From Chitinophagaceae bacterium UBA4411 (GTDB taxonomy: Bacteria > Bacteroidota > Bacteroidia > Chitinophagales > Chitinophagaceae): a DNA stretch of 64,000 bases. Where the stretch lies: positions 654,266 to 718,265 of the forward strand of contig DGQP01000005.1 in assembly GCA_002400415.1 (NCBI GenBank), read 5' to 3'. Under the pieces are notes generated by a model that saw nothing but the letters and a program-made list of their open reading frames with translations, was not told the DNA's origin and searched no databases. The position numbers and the translations under genes are program-made. Below are positions 26,837 to 35,212 of this stretch, piece after piece. The first letter of the stretch is position 1; every line of letters begins with the position of its first letter.

Positions 26837-29230
26837 ATGGAAAAGCCAACGCTATCAACGATGCCAGCCGATGAAAAGCTATCCTTTGAGCGGTTCCGGG
26901 ACGAGGTGCTGAAGGACTACCGGGTAGCCTGCATCAGCCGGGAGACCAGCCTTTTAGGCCGTAAGGAAGTTCTGACGGGTAAGGCCAAGTTTGGCATTTT
27001 TGGTGACGGTAAAGAGGTGGCCCAGGTGGCGATGGCCAAATTCTTCCAGCCGGGCGATTTTCGTAGCGGTTATTACCGTGATCAGACCTTTGCCTTTGCT
27101 ATCGGGCTTACCAGTGCGGAACAGTATTTTTCCCAGCTGTATGCTGACCCGGATATCAATAATGATCCTTTTAGTGCCGGCCGGCAAATGAATGCTCATT
27201 TTGCCACACCCAATACAGATGCAAACGGGGAATGGCTGGACCTGGTCAGGATAAAAAATACGGCAGCCGATATGGCGCCTACGGCCGCTCAAATGCCCCG
27301 CAGTCTCGGACTGGCCTACGCTTCGAGGATGTTCAGAAAAGTGGAGCAGCTGCGTTCTATGAACGGGCTTTCCCAGGACGGAAATGAAGTTTGTTTTGCC
27401 ACCATCGGTGATTCCTCAACAAGTGAAGGGCATTTTTGGGAAACCATTAATGCAGCAGGTGTATTACAGGTTCCGCTGGCGGTGTTTGTCTGGGATAATG
27501 GCTATGGTATTTCTGTCCCCAAAAAATACCAGACCACGAAAGGGTCTGTTTCTGAAATATTGCAGGGCTTTCAAAAAACAGAGGGTACCAATGGATTAAA
27601 CATCTATACTGTAAAAGGATGGGATTATGCCGGCATGTGCGAGGTTTTTGAAGAAGGTATAGGCCTGGCGAGAACCACTCACACCCCTTGTGTCTTTCAT
27701 GTGGAAGAGATAACGCAACCACAGGGGCACTCCACTTCCGGCAGCCATGAAAGGTATAAGCCAACAGAACGATTAGAATGGGAGAGAGAATGGGACGGGA
27801 TTAAAAAAATGAAGGAATGGATTATTGAAATGGGCCTGGCAGATGAAGAGGAACTGACCCAATTGCAGGATGATGCCAAAGAGGAAGTGAGGAACGGGAA
27901 AAATAAAGCCTGGGAAAAATACCAGGCCCCGGTTAAGGTGCAGGCAGCCAGGACGATTGAATTGATCAATCAGCTCTCAAATGGCATTGCCGGTAAATCC
28001 GATGAATTCAGGAAAATTGTGGCCGGTCTGTCTGCCAACCGGGAGCCTTTGCGCCGGGATGTAATGAAAGCATTATATGCTGCTATCGGCCTTGCGGGAA
28101 ATCATGATGCCGCTTTCTGGATTAAGGATTATTATAAAGACCTGCAGGAGGAGAACAAAGCATTTTTTAATTCTCATCTATATAATGAAGGACCTAAGAG
28201 TGCTTTGAATGTAACTGCAGTCGAAGCGGTGTATGCAAAGGATGCACCACTGATCAATGGTTATGAGATATTGAATAAATACTTTGACCAGTTATTCAGC
28301 AGCAATCCAAAAGTAGTGGCGTTTGGCGAGGATATGGGATTGATCGGGGATGTGAACCAGGGTTTTGCCGGCTTGCAGGCCAAACACGGAGAGGAAAGAA
28401 TCTTTGATACGGGTATCCGTGAGCTTACGATCATGGGACAGGGAATTGGTTTAGCTTTCCGTGGCCTGAGGCCAATTGCTGAGATACAGTATCTCGACTA
28501 TTTATTGTACGGACTGCAACCTTTGAGTGATGATGTGGCCACATTGCATTACAGAACATTTGGTAAACAAAGCTGCCCGCTGATCGTCCGAACCAGGGGA
28601 CACCGGCTGGAGGGTATCTGGCATAGTGGCTCCCCAATGGGGGTTGTGATCAACGCCCTTCGCGGAATGTATGTATGTGTGCCAAGAAACATGACGCAGG
28701 CTGCCGGGATGTATAATACACTACTAAAGGGCAATGACCCGGGGATTGTAATTGAATGCCTGAACGGATACCGGTTGAAGGAAAAATTACCGGCTAATTT
28801 GTCTGAGTTTGCTGTTCCCCTCGGTGTGCCGGAAGTGATCCGGGAAGGAAATGATATTACTATTGTATCGTACGGGTCAACACTTCGCATTGTGCAGGAA
28901 GCTGCAACAGTACTGGATACCCAGGGTATCAGTTGCGAGATTGTGGATGTGCAGACCTTACTACCTTTTGATATCCATCATAAAATCCTTGAATCATTAA
29001 AGAAAACCAGCCGTATTGTTTTTGTGGATGAAGACGTACCGGGAGGCGCTGCCGCCTATATGTTCAATAAAGTGATGGAAGAACAGGGCGGCTACAGGTA
29101 CCTGGATGTGGCAGCAAGGACAATTACCGGCAAAGCACATCGTCCCGCCTATGGAAGTGATGGTGATTATTTCAGCAAGCCGAATGCTGAAGAGATTGAA
29201 GCGGTGATTAAGCAAATGATGACGGAGTAA
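26837..29230 (+). CDS. Fused alpha/beta E1 component of a 2-oxo acid dehydrogenase
   Basis: This 797-residue thiamine-diphosphate enzyme is probably the decarboxylating E1 of a branched-chain or related 2-oxo acid dehydrogenase complex. The alpha half (about 1-440) holds the ThDP motif GDSSTSEGHFWETINAA... DNGYGI (about 190-225). The beta half (from about 455) has YEILNKYFDQLFSSNPKV, FGEDMGLIGDVNQGF, and GIRELTIMGQGIGLAFRGLRP. Fusion of both subunits is common in Bacteroidota. The E2 and E3 subunits are not in this window. The -7 box lies directly before the ATG. Substrate preference (branched-chain versus pyruvate) is inferred from similarity only. Confidence 0.88.
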   Translation: MEKPTLSTMPADEKLSFERFRDEVLKDYRVACISRETSLLGRKEVLTGKAKFGIFGDGKEVAQVAMAKFFQPGDFRSGYYRDQTFAFAIGLTSAEQYFSQLYADPDINNDPFSAGRQMNAHFATPNTDANGEWLDLVRIKNTAADMAPTAAQMPRSLGLAYASRMFRKVEQLRSMNGLSQDGNEVCFATIGDSSTSEGHFWETINAAGVLQVPLAVFVWDNGYGISVPKKYQTTKGSVSEILQGFQKTEGTNGLNIYTVKGWDYAGMCEVFEEGIGLARTTHTPCVFHVEEITQPQGHSTSGSHERYKPTERLEWEREWDGIKKMKEWIIEMGLADEEELTQLQDDAKEEVRNGKNKAWEKYQAPVKVQAARTIELINQLSNGIAGKSDEFRKIVAGLSANREPLRRDVMKALYAAIGLAGNHDAAFWIKDYYKDLQEENKAFFNSHLYNEGPKSALNVTAVEAVYAKDAPLINGYEILNKYFDQLFSSNPKVVAFGEDMGLIGDVNQGFAGLQAKHGEERIFDTGIRELTIMGQGIGLAFRGLRPIAEIQYLDYLLYGLQPLSDDVATLHYRTFGKQSCPLIVRTRGHRLEGIWHSGSPMGVVINALRGMYVCVPRNMTQAAGMYNTLLKGNDPGIVIECLNGYRLKEKLPANLSEFAVPLGVPEVIREGNDITIVSYGSTLRIVQEAATVLDTQGISCEIVDVQTLLPFDIHHKILESLKKTSRIVFVDEDVPGGAAAYMFNKVMEEQGGYRYLDVAARTITGKAHRPAYGSDGDYFSKPNAEEIEAVIKQMMTE

Positions 29231-29236
29231 GATAAT

Positions 29237-29259
29237 AATTGACAATAGGCAACTGGCAA
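29237..29259 (+). repeat. Left inverted repeat of the four-helix-bundle locus
   Basis: 23 bp starting AATTGACAAT. It matches 19 of 23 bases of the reverse complement of 29692-29714, on the other side of the four-helix-bundle gene. Short AATTGACAAT-type repeats would be expected elsewhere in the genome if this is a dispersed family. Confidence 0.55.
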
Positions 29260-29290
29260 GGGCTGTAAAAGTTTAGTAGTAATAAGTAGT

Positions 29291-29656
29291 ATGGCAGCCA
29301 AAAATTTTAAACAAACGAAATTGTACAAGCTTGCCTTTGAACAAGCGATGGATGTTTTTCATATATCAAAGGGATTTCCAAAGGAAGAAACATATTCACT
29401 GACAGACCAGGTCAGGAGGTTGTCAAGAAGTGTTTGTTCGAATATTGAGGAAGCGTACAGAAAAATGCGATACCCGGCCCATTTCATTTTGAAAGCCACT
29501 GATAGCGATGCTGAAAATTCTGAAACAAATGTCTGGCTTGATTTCGCTGAAGGCTGTGGGTATATTTCAAGGGATCAACAAGAAAAAATGATTTTACGCA
29601 GTGAGGAAATCGGGCGGCTGCTGAATCATATGATAAATAACCCGGAGAAGTATTGA
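29291..29656 (+). CDS. Four-helix-bundle protein (23S rRNA IVS/bAvd-like family)
   Basis: This 121-residue protein matches the four-helix-bundle family that includes the 23S rRNA intervening-sequence protein and the Avd accessory protein. Features are TKLYKLAFEQAMDVFHISK, FPKEETYSLTDQVRRLSRSV, SNIEEAYRK, and a last helix ending LLNHMINNP. Function is unproven outside the Avd case; no reverse transcriptase or 23S gene is nearby. The gene lies between inverted repeats (29237-29259 and 29692-29714), suggesting a small cassette. The start at 29291 is the only ATG before the family's first helix. Confidence 0.85.
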   Translation: MAAKNFKQTKLYKLAFEQAMDVFHISKGFPKEETYSLTDQVRRLSRSVCSNIEEAYRKMRYPAHFILKATDSDAENSETNVWLDFAEGCGYISRDQQEKMILRSEEIGRLLNHMINNPEKY

Positions 29657-29691
29657 TCAAATAATTATATATTTAGTCTGTATCAGGTAAT

Positions 29692-29714
29692 TTGTCAATT
29701 GCTCATTGTCAATT
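29692..29714 (-). repeat. Right inverted repeat of the four-helix-bundle locus
   Basis: 23 bp; contains two overlapping copies of TTGTCAATTGC-like sequence. Reverse complement matches the left repeat at 29237-29259 in 19 of 23 positions. The unit lies 13 bp upstream of the next start codon. Confidence 0.55.
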
Positions 29715-29726
29715 GCTGGTTGAAGT

Positions 29727-30344
29727 ATGCCAACAAATTTTCTTTTCATCATTGATGTGTTTGGTACATTTTCCTTTGCGGTCTCCGGTGCTTTTCTTGC
29801 CATGCAAAAGAAGCTGGATCCGTTTGGCGTATTGGTATTGTCTTTTGTAACTGCCATTGGAGGTGGTACGCTTCGTGATATTCTGATTGGCAACCTTCCT
29901 GTTGGCTGGTTAAGAAATGAGACGGCAACAATCGTTATTTTCTCTTCTGCCATTGCCACGATGATCTTTGGCAGCTTCTTAAAGCAATTCACCACCACTT
30001 TGTTTTTATTTGATGCGCTGGGGCTTGGTTTATTTACCATTATTGGTATTGAACTGGGTATTGAAAAACAATTCAGTACGGGTATTTGCATTGCACTCGG
30101 AACGATCACCGCCTGTTTTGGGGGGGTGATCCGGGATGTACTTCTCAATGATGTTCCCTTGCTGTTCCGCAAAGAAATATATGCCATGGCCTGTATTGCA
30201 GGCGGGCTGGTTTACTTTCTGCTCAAAAGGATAAATCTTGATGAGGATATTTCGAAAACGATCTGCATCCTGCTCATCTTTGCCATTCGTGTAATTGCTG
30301 TACGTTATAAAATTTCCCTGCCTCAATTTTATACGCATAAATAA
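29727..30344 (+). CDS. TRIC-type (UPF0126) membrane channel
   Basis: This 205-residue protein has six to seven predicted membrane spans and two copies of the UPF0126 repeat. Signature blocks are GTFSFAVSGAFLAMQKKLDPFGV and GGGTLRDILIGNLPVGW, repeated in the second half as ALGLGLFTIIGIELG and CFGGVIRDVLLNDVPLLF. The family forms homotrimeric cation channels. The PhzF gene begins 5 bp after its stop codon, so the two are co-transcribed. Ion selectivity cannot be read here. Confidence 0.9.
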   Translation: MPTNFLFIIDVFGTFSFAVSGAFLAMQKKLDPFGVLVLSFVTAIGGGTLRDILIGNLPVGWLRNETATIVIFSSAIATMIFGSFLKQFTTTLFLFDALGLGLFTIIGIELGIEKQFSTGICIALGTITACFGGVIRDVLLNDVPLLFRKEIYAMACIAGGLVYFLLKRINLDEDISKTICILLIFAIRVIAVRYKISLPQFYTHK

Positions 30345-30349
30345 ACAAT

Positions 30350-31132
30350 ATGAAACTGACCCTGTACCAGGTGGATGCCTTCGCTGATAAGATTTTTGCA
30401 GGCAATCCTGCCGCCGTAATACCGTTGGAAAAATGGATCAGTGATGAGCTGATGCAGCAGATTGCAATGGAGAATAATCTCGCTGAAACCGTTTTTTTTG
30501 TGCCCCGGGGCAACGACTTTGATATCCGCTGGTTCACTCCTGAACTGGAAATTAATTTATGTGGTCACGCTACACTGGCATCCGCCTGGGTTTTGTATGA
30601 ATTTTTAGGGTATAAAAGACCAACAATCACTTTTCATTCTAAAAGCGGCCCGTTATACGTGAGCCGGGATGCTGAAATTATTAAACTTGATTTTCCATCC
30701 TGGAAACCGGAACGGATCGATGAATACCCTGCTGAATTACTTACTTCACTGGGGAACCCTGATATGGTTGCTGTATATAAGTACAGGGATTTTTTGGTGG
30801 AATTGAATAATGAGACAGATGTGAGAAATTGCAAACCCGATTTTACGCTGATGAAAAAGACCGGGGGAATGGTAATCATCACAGCACCGGGCAGGGAAGT
30901 GGATTTTGTATCCCGCTTCTTTGCACCAACAGCAGGTATTGATGAAGACCCGGTAACAGGTTCAGCTCACTCGCAATTGATTCCGTTCTGGAACTACAAA
31001 CTTGGGAAAGATATTATGAAAGCAAAGCAGCTCTCCAAAAGAGGAGGCGATCTTTATTGCGAACAAAAAGGCGACCGGGTGGTCATGGGCGGACAATGTG
31101 TGTTTTACATGAAGGGAGAAATTAATGTCTGA
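30350..31132 (+). CDS. PhzF-family isomerase/epimerase-like protein
   Basis: The 260-residue protein has the duplicated PhzF fold. Visible are YQVDAFADKIFAGNPAAVIPL at the N-terminus, NNLAETVFF with the conserved Glu, RWFTPELEINLCGHATLASAW, and the second-half ITAPGREVDFVSRFFAPTAGIDEDPVTGSAHSQL. Family members act on small carboxylic acids; in bacteria without phenazine genes the substrate is unknown. It follows the TRIC gene by 5 bp and is convergent with the DCC-family gene, 5 bp apart. Confidence 0.9.
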   Translation: MKLTLYQVDAFADKIFAGNPAAVIPLEKWISDELMQQIAMENNLAETVFFVPRGNDFDIRWFTPELEINLCGHATLASAWVLYEFLGYKRPTITFHSKSGPLYVSRDAEIIKLDFPSWKPERIDEYPAELLTSLGNPDMVAVYKYRDFLVELNNETDVRNCKPDFTLMKKTGGMVIITAPGREVDFVSRFFAPTAGIDEDPVTGSAHSQLIPFWNYKLGKDIMKAKQLSKRGGDLYCEQKGDRVVMGGQCVFYMKGEINV

Positions 31133-31137
31133 CGTAG

Positions 31138-31542
31138 TCAATCAAGAAATCTTTCTTTAAGCCCGGGTGCAGGTATCATGCAGCTTTCTTTTTTCCCAAA
31201 CCATTTATAACGGTTCCGGGCTATTAATGTGTACACCCCGTCTCTTATAAATGCGGGGACAATGATAAATCCATATAATAACGGCCAGGCACCTCCCAGT
31301 TTCCTGGAAACCCGTAATGCGGCAGAAGATTTCCGGTATAATGTTCCGTTCTCAATCAGTATAAACGAATTCAGGTTATCTGCCGGAAGATGGAACTGTT
31401 CTAATAATTGTTGCCCGGTTTTTCCCTGTAAAGAGGCAAAATGAAATTGTTTCTGGTGGTCCCGCTTAATAATGAACTGAACACTGTGGTTGCACAGGTT
31501 ACAGACTCCGTCAAAAAGGATGATCTTTTTTTCTTCTGTCAT
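31138..31542 (-). CDS. DCC-family thiol-disulfide oxidoreductase-like protein (DUF393)
   Basis: The 134-residue protein begins MTEEKKIILFDGVCNLCN, the DxxCxxC hallmark of the DCC family, which is related to thioredoxin-fold enzymes. Further conserved blocks are VQFIIKRDHQKQFHFASLQ, SFILIENGTLYRKSSAALRV and ARNRYKWFGKKESCMIP. The start at 31542 is chosen because the family begins just before the ILFDG strand; the frame extends to 31599 with a poor N-terminus. Redox activity is inferred. Confidence 0.88.
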   Translation of the reverse strand: MTEEKKIILFDGVCNLCNHSVQFIIKRDHQKQFHFASLQGKTGQQLLEQFHLPADNLNSFILIENGTLYRKSSAALRVSRKLGGAWPLLYGFIIVPAFIRDGVYTLIARNRYKWFGKKESCMIPAPGLKERFLD

Positions 31543-31653
31543 TTCCGTGTAAATGTCAGGAATTATCCGGTAAAACCGGGACGAAATAATCACATCCATC
31601 AGGCAACCCTGTTCCTCTTTTTGTTCAGGTATTACTTTTTAACTCTATAGCTG

Positions 31654-31671
31654 ATTACACAATTGTGTAAT
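31654..31671. promoter_or_regulatory. 18-bp perfect palindrome ATTACACAATTGTGTAAT
   Basis: This perfect inverted repeat lies about 140 bp upstream of the TPR kinase start, between divergent genes. Its right half continues as GTGTAATTGA (31665-31674), a 10-mer that recurs at 34064-34073 and 34759-34768. It is a candidate operator for the adjacent LuxR-type regulator, or for another regulator. Confidence 0.55.
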
Positions 31672-31811
31672 TGATCCATATGGTATTAAAGCTCATTTTT
31701 ACCCGGGTAATACTAATAAACAGGCTTTGGGGGGATTGCTATTACTCATTCTGTATACAAAAGACAAAATAATTGTAATTTTCGATAGCTGAAACAGGCT
31801 GATAAAACCTG

Positions 31812-34052
31812 ATGAACCGGATATTATTTTTTAAAAAAAGACCAGTTTCCCTGCTGGCCGGCTTGCTGTTAGCTCTGACACTGACAGCACAACCCGGTAA
31901 TGACTATATAAAAAAGGTTGACAATCTCCTTCAGCAGGCAGAAAGCCTTACCCGGAAAGCTGCCTATGATTCAGCTGTTGCTATATCAGAACAGGTTCTG
32001 GTAATTTCAAAAGAGAAAGGATATAAAGCAGGAGAAGCAAATAGCTATGATAAGCTGGCAGAAATCATGTTATTGAATGGAAGAATGACAGAAGTGAATA
32101 GTTATGATTCGCTGGTGCTGCCTTTGGCGGGCCAGTTAAAGGATACGAACCTGCTCATTAATGCGTATAACCGCCATGGTGTTTACTGCATGGAAAAAGG
32201 AAGGACAAAGGAGGCTGAACAGAGTTACCTGCTGGCGTTGAATATGGGGTTAGATAAAAAACAATCCGGCAAAACAGCCGAAGTGTATAGTAACCTTGGT
32301 TCCAATTACCTCGCAACAGGCGATAAGGACAAAGCGATTGACTGGTTTTTCAAAGCGCTCCGGCTGTATGAAGTAAATAATAATGAAACCGGCCAGGGAG
32401 AAACATACAGCAATATTTCTTCTGTATACTACCTGATGGGAAAGGTTAGTGATGCGATCAGCTACCAGAAAAAAAGTATTACACTCAGGGAAAAGAACAA
32501 TGATCAATCGGGCCTTGTCATTACCAATGTCAATATTGGCCAGCTGTATATTCTGAAAGATTCTTTTCCCCTTGCTTTTCAACACCTGAAACAATCTGTG
32601 CAATATGCCGAAAGGATCAATAACCCCAAATTAAAAGGGAGTGCTTATTCCGGCATGTCGGCCTATTACAGCCGGACAAAAGATTTTCCGGCAGCGCTGG
32701 AATGGCAATCCAAAGCAATTAAACTCTTTGAAGAAACAGATAACAAACCATTGCTGTCGAGATTGTATGTAGCGGCCGGGAACCTGGCTAATGTCACGAA
32801 AGATTCACTTAAAGCAGTTGAATACTATACGAAGGCCCTTTCACTTGCAATCCTTTTGAACAATAAGGAAAATATCAGTAACGCCAATGAAAAATTGAGT
32901 GCTTTCTACCAGTCCAGGAACGATCCTGATAAAGCATTCCAGTATTACAAAAAGCACATTCTTTACCGGGACAGTATTGCCGCCACCAGTACCGGCGCTA
33001 AAATTGAAGAGATCAGGGCTAAGTATGAAACAGAAAAAAAAGATAATGAAATAGCCCGGCTCAATACCGAACAACGGATCCGGGAACTGGAAATTGAAAA
33101 GCAAAAAGCTGTAATAGCCGGGAATACACTGGAGGCAAAGCAAAAGGAGAATGAGATCAAATTATTATCCCAGCAGCGGGAATTACAGCAGGCCGCATTC
33201 CTGAAGTCACAGGAGGAACTGGAGAGACAATTGTTACTGGCTAAGAATAATGAACAGGCTCTCCGTCTTTCGCAGCAGGAATTAAAACTTACCAACCAGG
33301 AAAAGGAATTACGGGGAAAAGAATTGAAAGCCCAGAAGCTGTTTCGGAATATACTGATCGCCGGGGCTGTTTTACTGGCATTGTTTGCGGGCATTCTGTT
33401 TAACCGGTATAAGCTGAAGAAAAAACTGGAGCAGCAAAACCAGTTGCTCAGTATCCGGAATGATATATCCCGTAACCTGCATGATGATATTGGTGCCTCT
33501 CTCAGTAATATTAATATCCTGAATGAACTCACCAAACGCAATGTGGCCGATCCGGAAAAAGCGGCTGTTTACCTTTCAAAAGCCGGAGATGATATCCAGC
33601 GCATCAGTGAATCACTATCTGATATTGTCTGGAATATCAACCCGCAGTACGATGACCTTGATAACCTGTTTATCCGGATGAAACGCTATGCCGCCGATAT
33701 GCTGGATGGAAAGGAAATACTTGCTCATCTTGTCTTCCCGGCTGACAATGAAAAAATCAGTATGCAGATGGACCAGCGCCGCGATTTTTATCTCATTTTT
33801 AAAGAAGCAATCAACAACCTGGTAAAATATTCAAAGGCTACTGAAGCCACAATCGAAGTGCGTTCAGATGACCAGCAAATTCATCTTAAAGTGGCGGATA
33901 ACGGAAAAGGATTTGACAGTAAAAATACCCGGATGGGTAACGGTATCCAGAATATGAAGCAAAGGGCTCTGAAGTGGCAAAGTGATCTGCAGGTGGAGTC
34001 AGTTCCGGGAAAGGGAACAACGATTCTGCTGACGATGAAAGTGAATGTTTAA
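31812..34052 (+). CDS. TPR-containing sensor histidine kinase
   Basis: The 746-residue kinase has a signal sequence (LLAGLLLALTLTAQ) and a periplasmic TPR array of about seven to eight units (residues 30-390, for example AEVYSNLGSNYLATGDKDKAID and GETYSNISSVYYLMGKVSDAI). A long coiled coil, rich in Glu, Gln and Lys, follows at about 400-510, then a membrane span (NILIAGAVLLALFAGILFN). The HisKA-like helix carries His557 in SRNLHDDIGASLSN and the HATPase has EAINNLVKYS and DNGKGFD. It is followed after 23 bp by its LuxR regulator. The stimulus is unknown. It is distinct from the TPR kinase at 15543-17552. Confidence 0.9.
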   Translation: MNRILFFKKRPVSLLAGLLLALTLTAQPGNDYIKKVDNLLQQAESLTRKAAYDSAVAISEQVLVISKEKGYKAGEANSYDKLAEIMLLNGRMTEVNSYDSLVLPLAGQLKDTNLLINAYNRHGVYCMEKGRTKEAEQSYLLALNMGLDKKQSGKTAEVYSNLGSNYLATGDKDKAIDWFFKALRLYEVNNNETGQGETYSNISSVYYLMGKVSDAISYQKKSITLREKNNDQSGLVITNVNIGQLYILKDSFPLAFQHLKQSVQYAERINNPKLKGSAYSGMSAYYSRTKDFPAALEWQSKAIKLFEETDNKPLLSRLYVAAGNLANVTKDSLKAVEYYTKALSLAILLNNKENISNANEKLSAFYQSRNDPDKAFQYYKKHILYRDSIAATSTGAKIEEIRAKYETEKKDNEIARLNTEQRIRELEIEKQKAVIAGNTLEAKQKENEIKLLSQQRELQQAAFLKSQEELERQLLLAKNNEQALRLSQQELKLTNQEKELRGKELKAQKLFRNILIAGAVLLALFAGILFNRYKLKKKLEQQNQLLSIRNDISRNLHDDIGASLSNINILNELTKRNVADPEKAAVYLSKAGDDIQRISESLSDIVWNINPQYDDLDNLFIRMKRYAADMLDGKEILAHLVFPADNEKISMQMDQRRDFYLIFKEAINNLVKYSKATEATIEVRSDDQQIHLKVADNGKGFDSKNTRMGNGIQNMKQRALKWQSDLQVESVPGKGTTILLTMKVNV

Positions 34053-34063
34053 CTTACCCAAAA

Positions 34064-34073
34064 GTGTAATTGA
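34064..34073 (+). promoter_or_regulatory. GTGTAATTGA site, copy 2
   Basis: Ten bases identical to the right half of the 31654-31671 palindrome and flank. It lies between the kinase stop and the regulator ATG, so it might mediate internal control. Confidence 0.4.
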
Positions 34074-34075
34074 AA

Positions 34076-34747
34076 ATGGCGCCAAACAAACCTAATTTCA
34101 CCAGGATGGCCACCTCCCTTGTTATATATGAAGACAATGCCCGCTTGCGGCAGTCTATGGAACTGCTGTTAAGTGATGACAGCGGTTTTAAAGTGACCGG
34201 GGCATTCCCCGATTGCAGTAAAGTGCTAAAACAAATGGAAGAGTTGCTTCCTGAACTGGTGGTGATGGATATTGATATGCCGGGAGTGAATGGTATTGAA
34301 GGCGTGAAGAAGATTAAATCGGAATTTCCCGATATAAAAGTGGTTATGTACACGGTATTTGATGATGATACCCGGATTTTTGACTGCCTTTGTGCAGGTG
34401 CTGATGGATACCTGCTAAAAAATACATCCCCTGTCAAGCTAATCCAGTCGTTGCAGGAACTGGCCGAAGGCGGAGCGCCGATGAGCCCTTTTGTAGCACA
34501 AAAAGTGTTTACTTTTTTCAGGAATAACAAACCGGCGGAAGATACTTTTAACCTGACACCCCGGGAAAAGGAAATACTTGAACTGCTGGTAAGAGGAAAT
34601 TCTTACAAAATGATAGCCGATAAAAGTAGTGTATCCGTGGATACCGTTAAAAAGCACCTGCAGAATATTTATCATAAACTTCATGTGAACTGCGGCACCG
34701 AAGCGGTGGCAAAAGCACTGCAGCATAAGATTATCAAGCTGGATTAG
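34076..34747 (+). CDS. LuxR/NarL-type response regulator
   Basis: The 223-residue regulator has a receiver domain (SLVIYEDNARLRQ, phospho-acceptor Asp in LVVMDIDMPGVNG, Lys in GYLLKNTSP). Its LuxR-type helix-turn-helix (LTPREKEILELLVRGNSYKM, then SVDTVKKHLQNIYHKLHV) is at about 155-210. It is the cognate partner of the TPR kinase 23 bp upstream. ATG 34076 is the first in frame after the kinase stop; a second ATG at 34106 would start nearer the first receiver strand and is possible. It is flanked by GTGTAATTGA sites. Confidence 0.92.
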   Translation: MAPNKPNFTRMATSLVIYEDNARLRQSMELLLSDDSGFKVTGAFPDCSKVLKQMEELLPELVVMDIDMPGVNGIEGVKKIKSEFPDIKVVMYTVFDDDTRIFDCLCAGADGYLLKNTSPVKLIQSLQELAEGGAPMSPFVAQKVFTFFRNNKPAEDTFNLTPREKEILELLVRGNSYKMIADKSSVSVDTVKKHLQNIYHKLHVNCGTEAVAKALQHKIIKLD

Positions 34748-34758
34748 AGTACCTGATT

Positions 34759-34768
34759 GTGTAATTGA
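34759..34768 (+). promoter_or_regulatory. GTGTAATTGA site, copy 3
   Basis: Identical 10-mer, extended to 13 bases (ATTGTGTAATTGA) shared with the palindrome. It lies 50 bp upstream of the next gene's ATG, a position compatible with an activator or repressor site. Confidence 0.45.
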
Positions 34769-34817
34769 CTTTCGTTTATTATAGGTCCATCTTTACATCA
34801 TCAAAAATTATTGATGT

Positions 34818-35192
34818 ATGAAAAAGAGACTACAGCTTTCCTTATTACCCTGCCTGGTAGTTGTAATGGCTTTTTCACGAAATACATTACCCCAAAATCT
34901 GCAGGTAATAGCTAAGCCGGATAACATAGAGCTGGTATCTGCAACCAGCGGCATCATCAGGCCTGCTACAGAATTTAAAATCACTCCCAAAAATGTAGGG
35001 GGTAATAATCCCTGCAAAAATTTTAGATATGCTGATTGCACGAAGGTTGGTCCGGGTCAAATCATTGCAACAGAGATCAGGCTGAAGGATCATAACCGGG
35101 TGATGCAGAAGGTTCCCCAATTGAACATAGTGCTGAAAGCAAATGGCACGAACCTGGTTACCCGGGATCCTTATAGGATTATGATTTTCTAA
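34818..35192 (+). CDS. Exported protein of unknown function (124 aa)
   Basis: A probable signal peptide (KKRLQLSLLPCLVVVMAFS) leads to a small mature domain with LQVIAKPDNIELVSATSG, a Cys pair (NNPCKNFRYADCTK) and KVPQLNIVLKANGTNLVTRDP, probably one beta-sandwich with a disulfide. I do not recognise the family. It starts 70 bp after the LuxR regulator, behind a GTGTAATTGA site, so it may be part of that regulon. The lipoprotein gene follows after 20 bp. Confidence 0.6.
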   Translation: MKKRLQLSLLPCLVVVMAFSRNTLPQNLQVIAKPDNIELVSATSGIIRPATEFKITPKNVGGNNPCKNFRYADCTKVGPGQIIATEIRLKDHNRVMQKVPQLNIVLKANGTNLVTRDPYRIMIF

Positions 35193-35212
35193 AACGTATT
35201 TAAATCAATAAT

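Noticed and set aside
8735..29656. A diversity-generating retroelement, suggested by a duplicated C-type-lectin protein and an Avd-like four-helix-bundle gene
   Set aside because: The two genes are about 18 kb apart, no reverse transcriptase gene or template/variable repeat pair was found, and four-helix-bundle proteins occur widely outside such elements.
32963..33541. A 192-residue minus-strand frame rich in Ser and Cys inside the TPR kinase gene
   Set aside because: It is opposite the coiled-coil region, where Glu/Gln-rich codons yield Ser/Phe/Cys-rich antisense frames.
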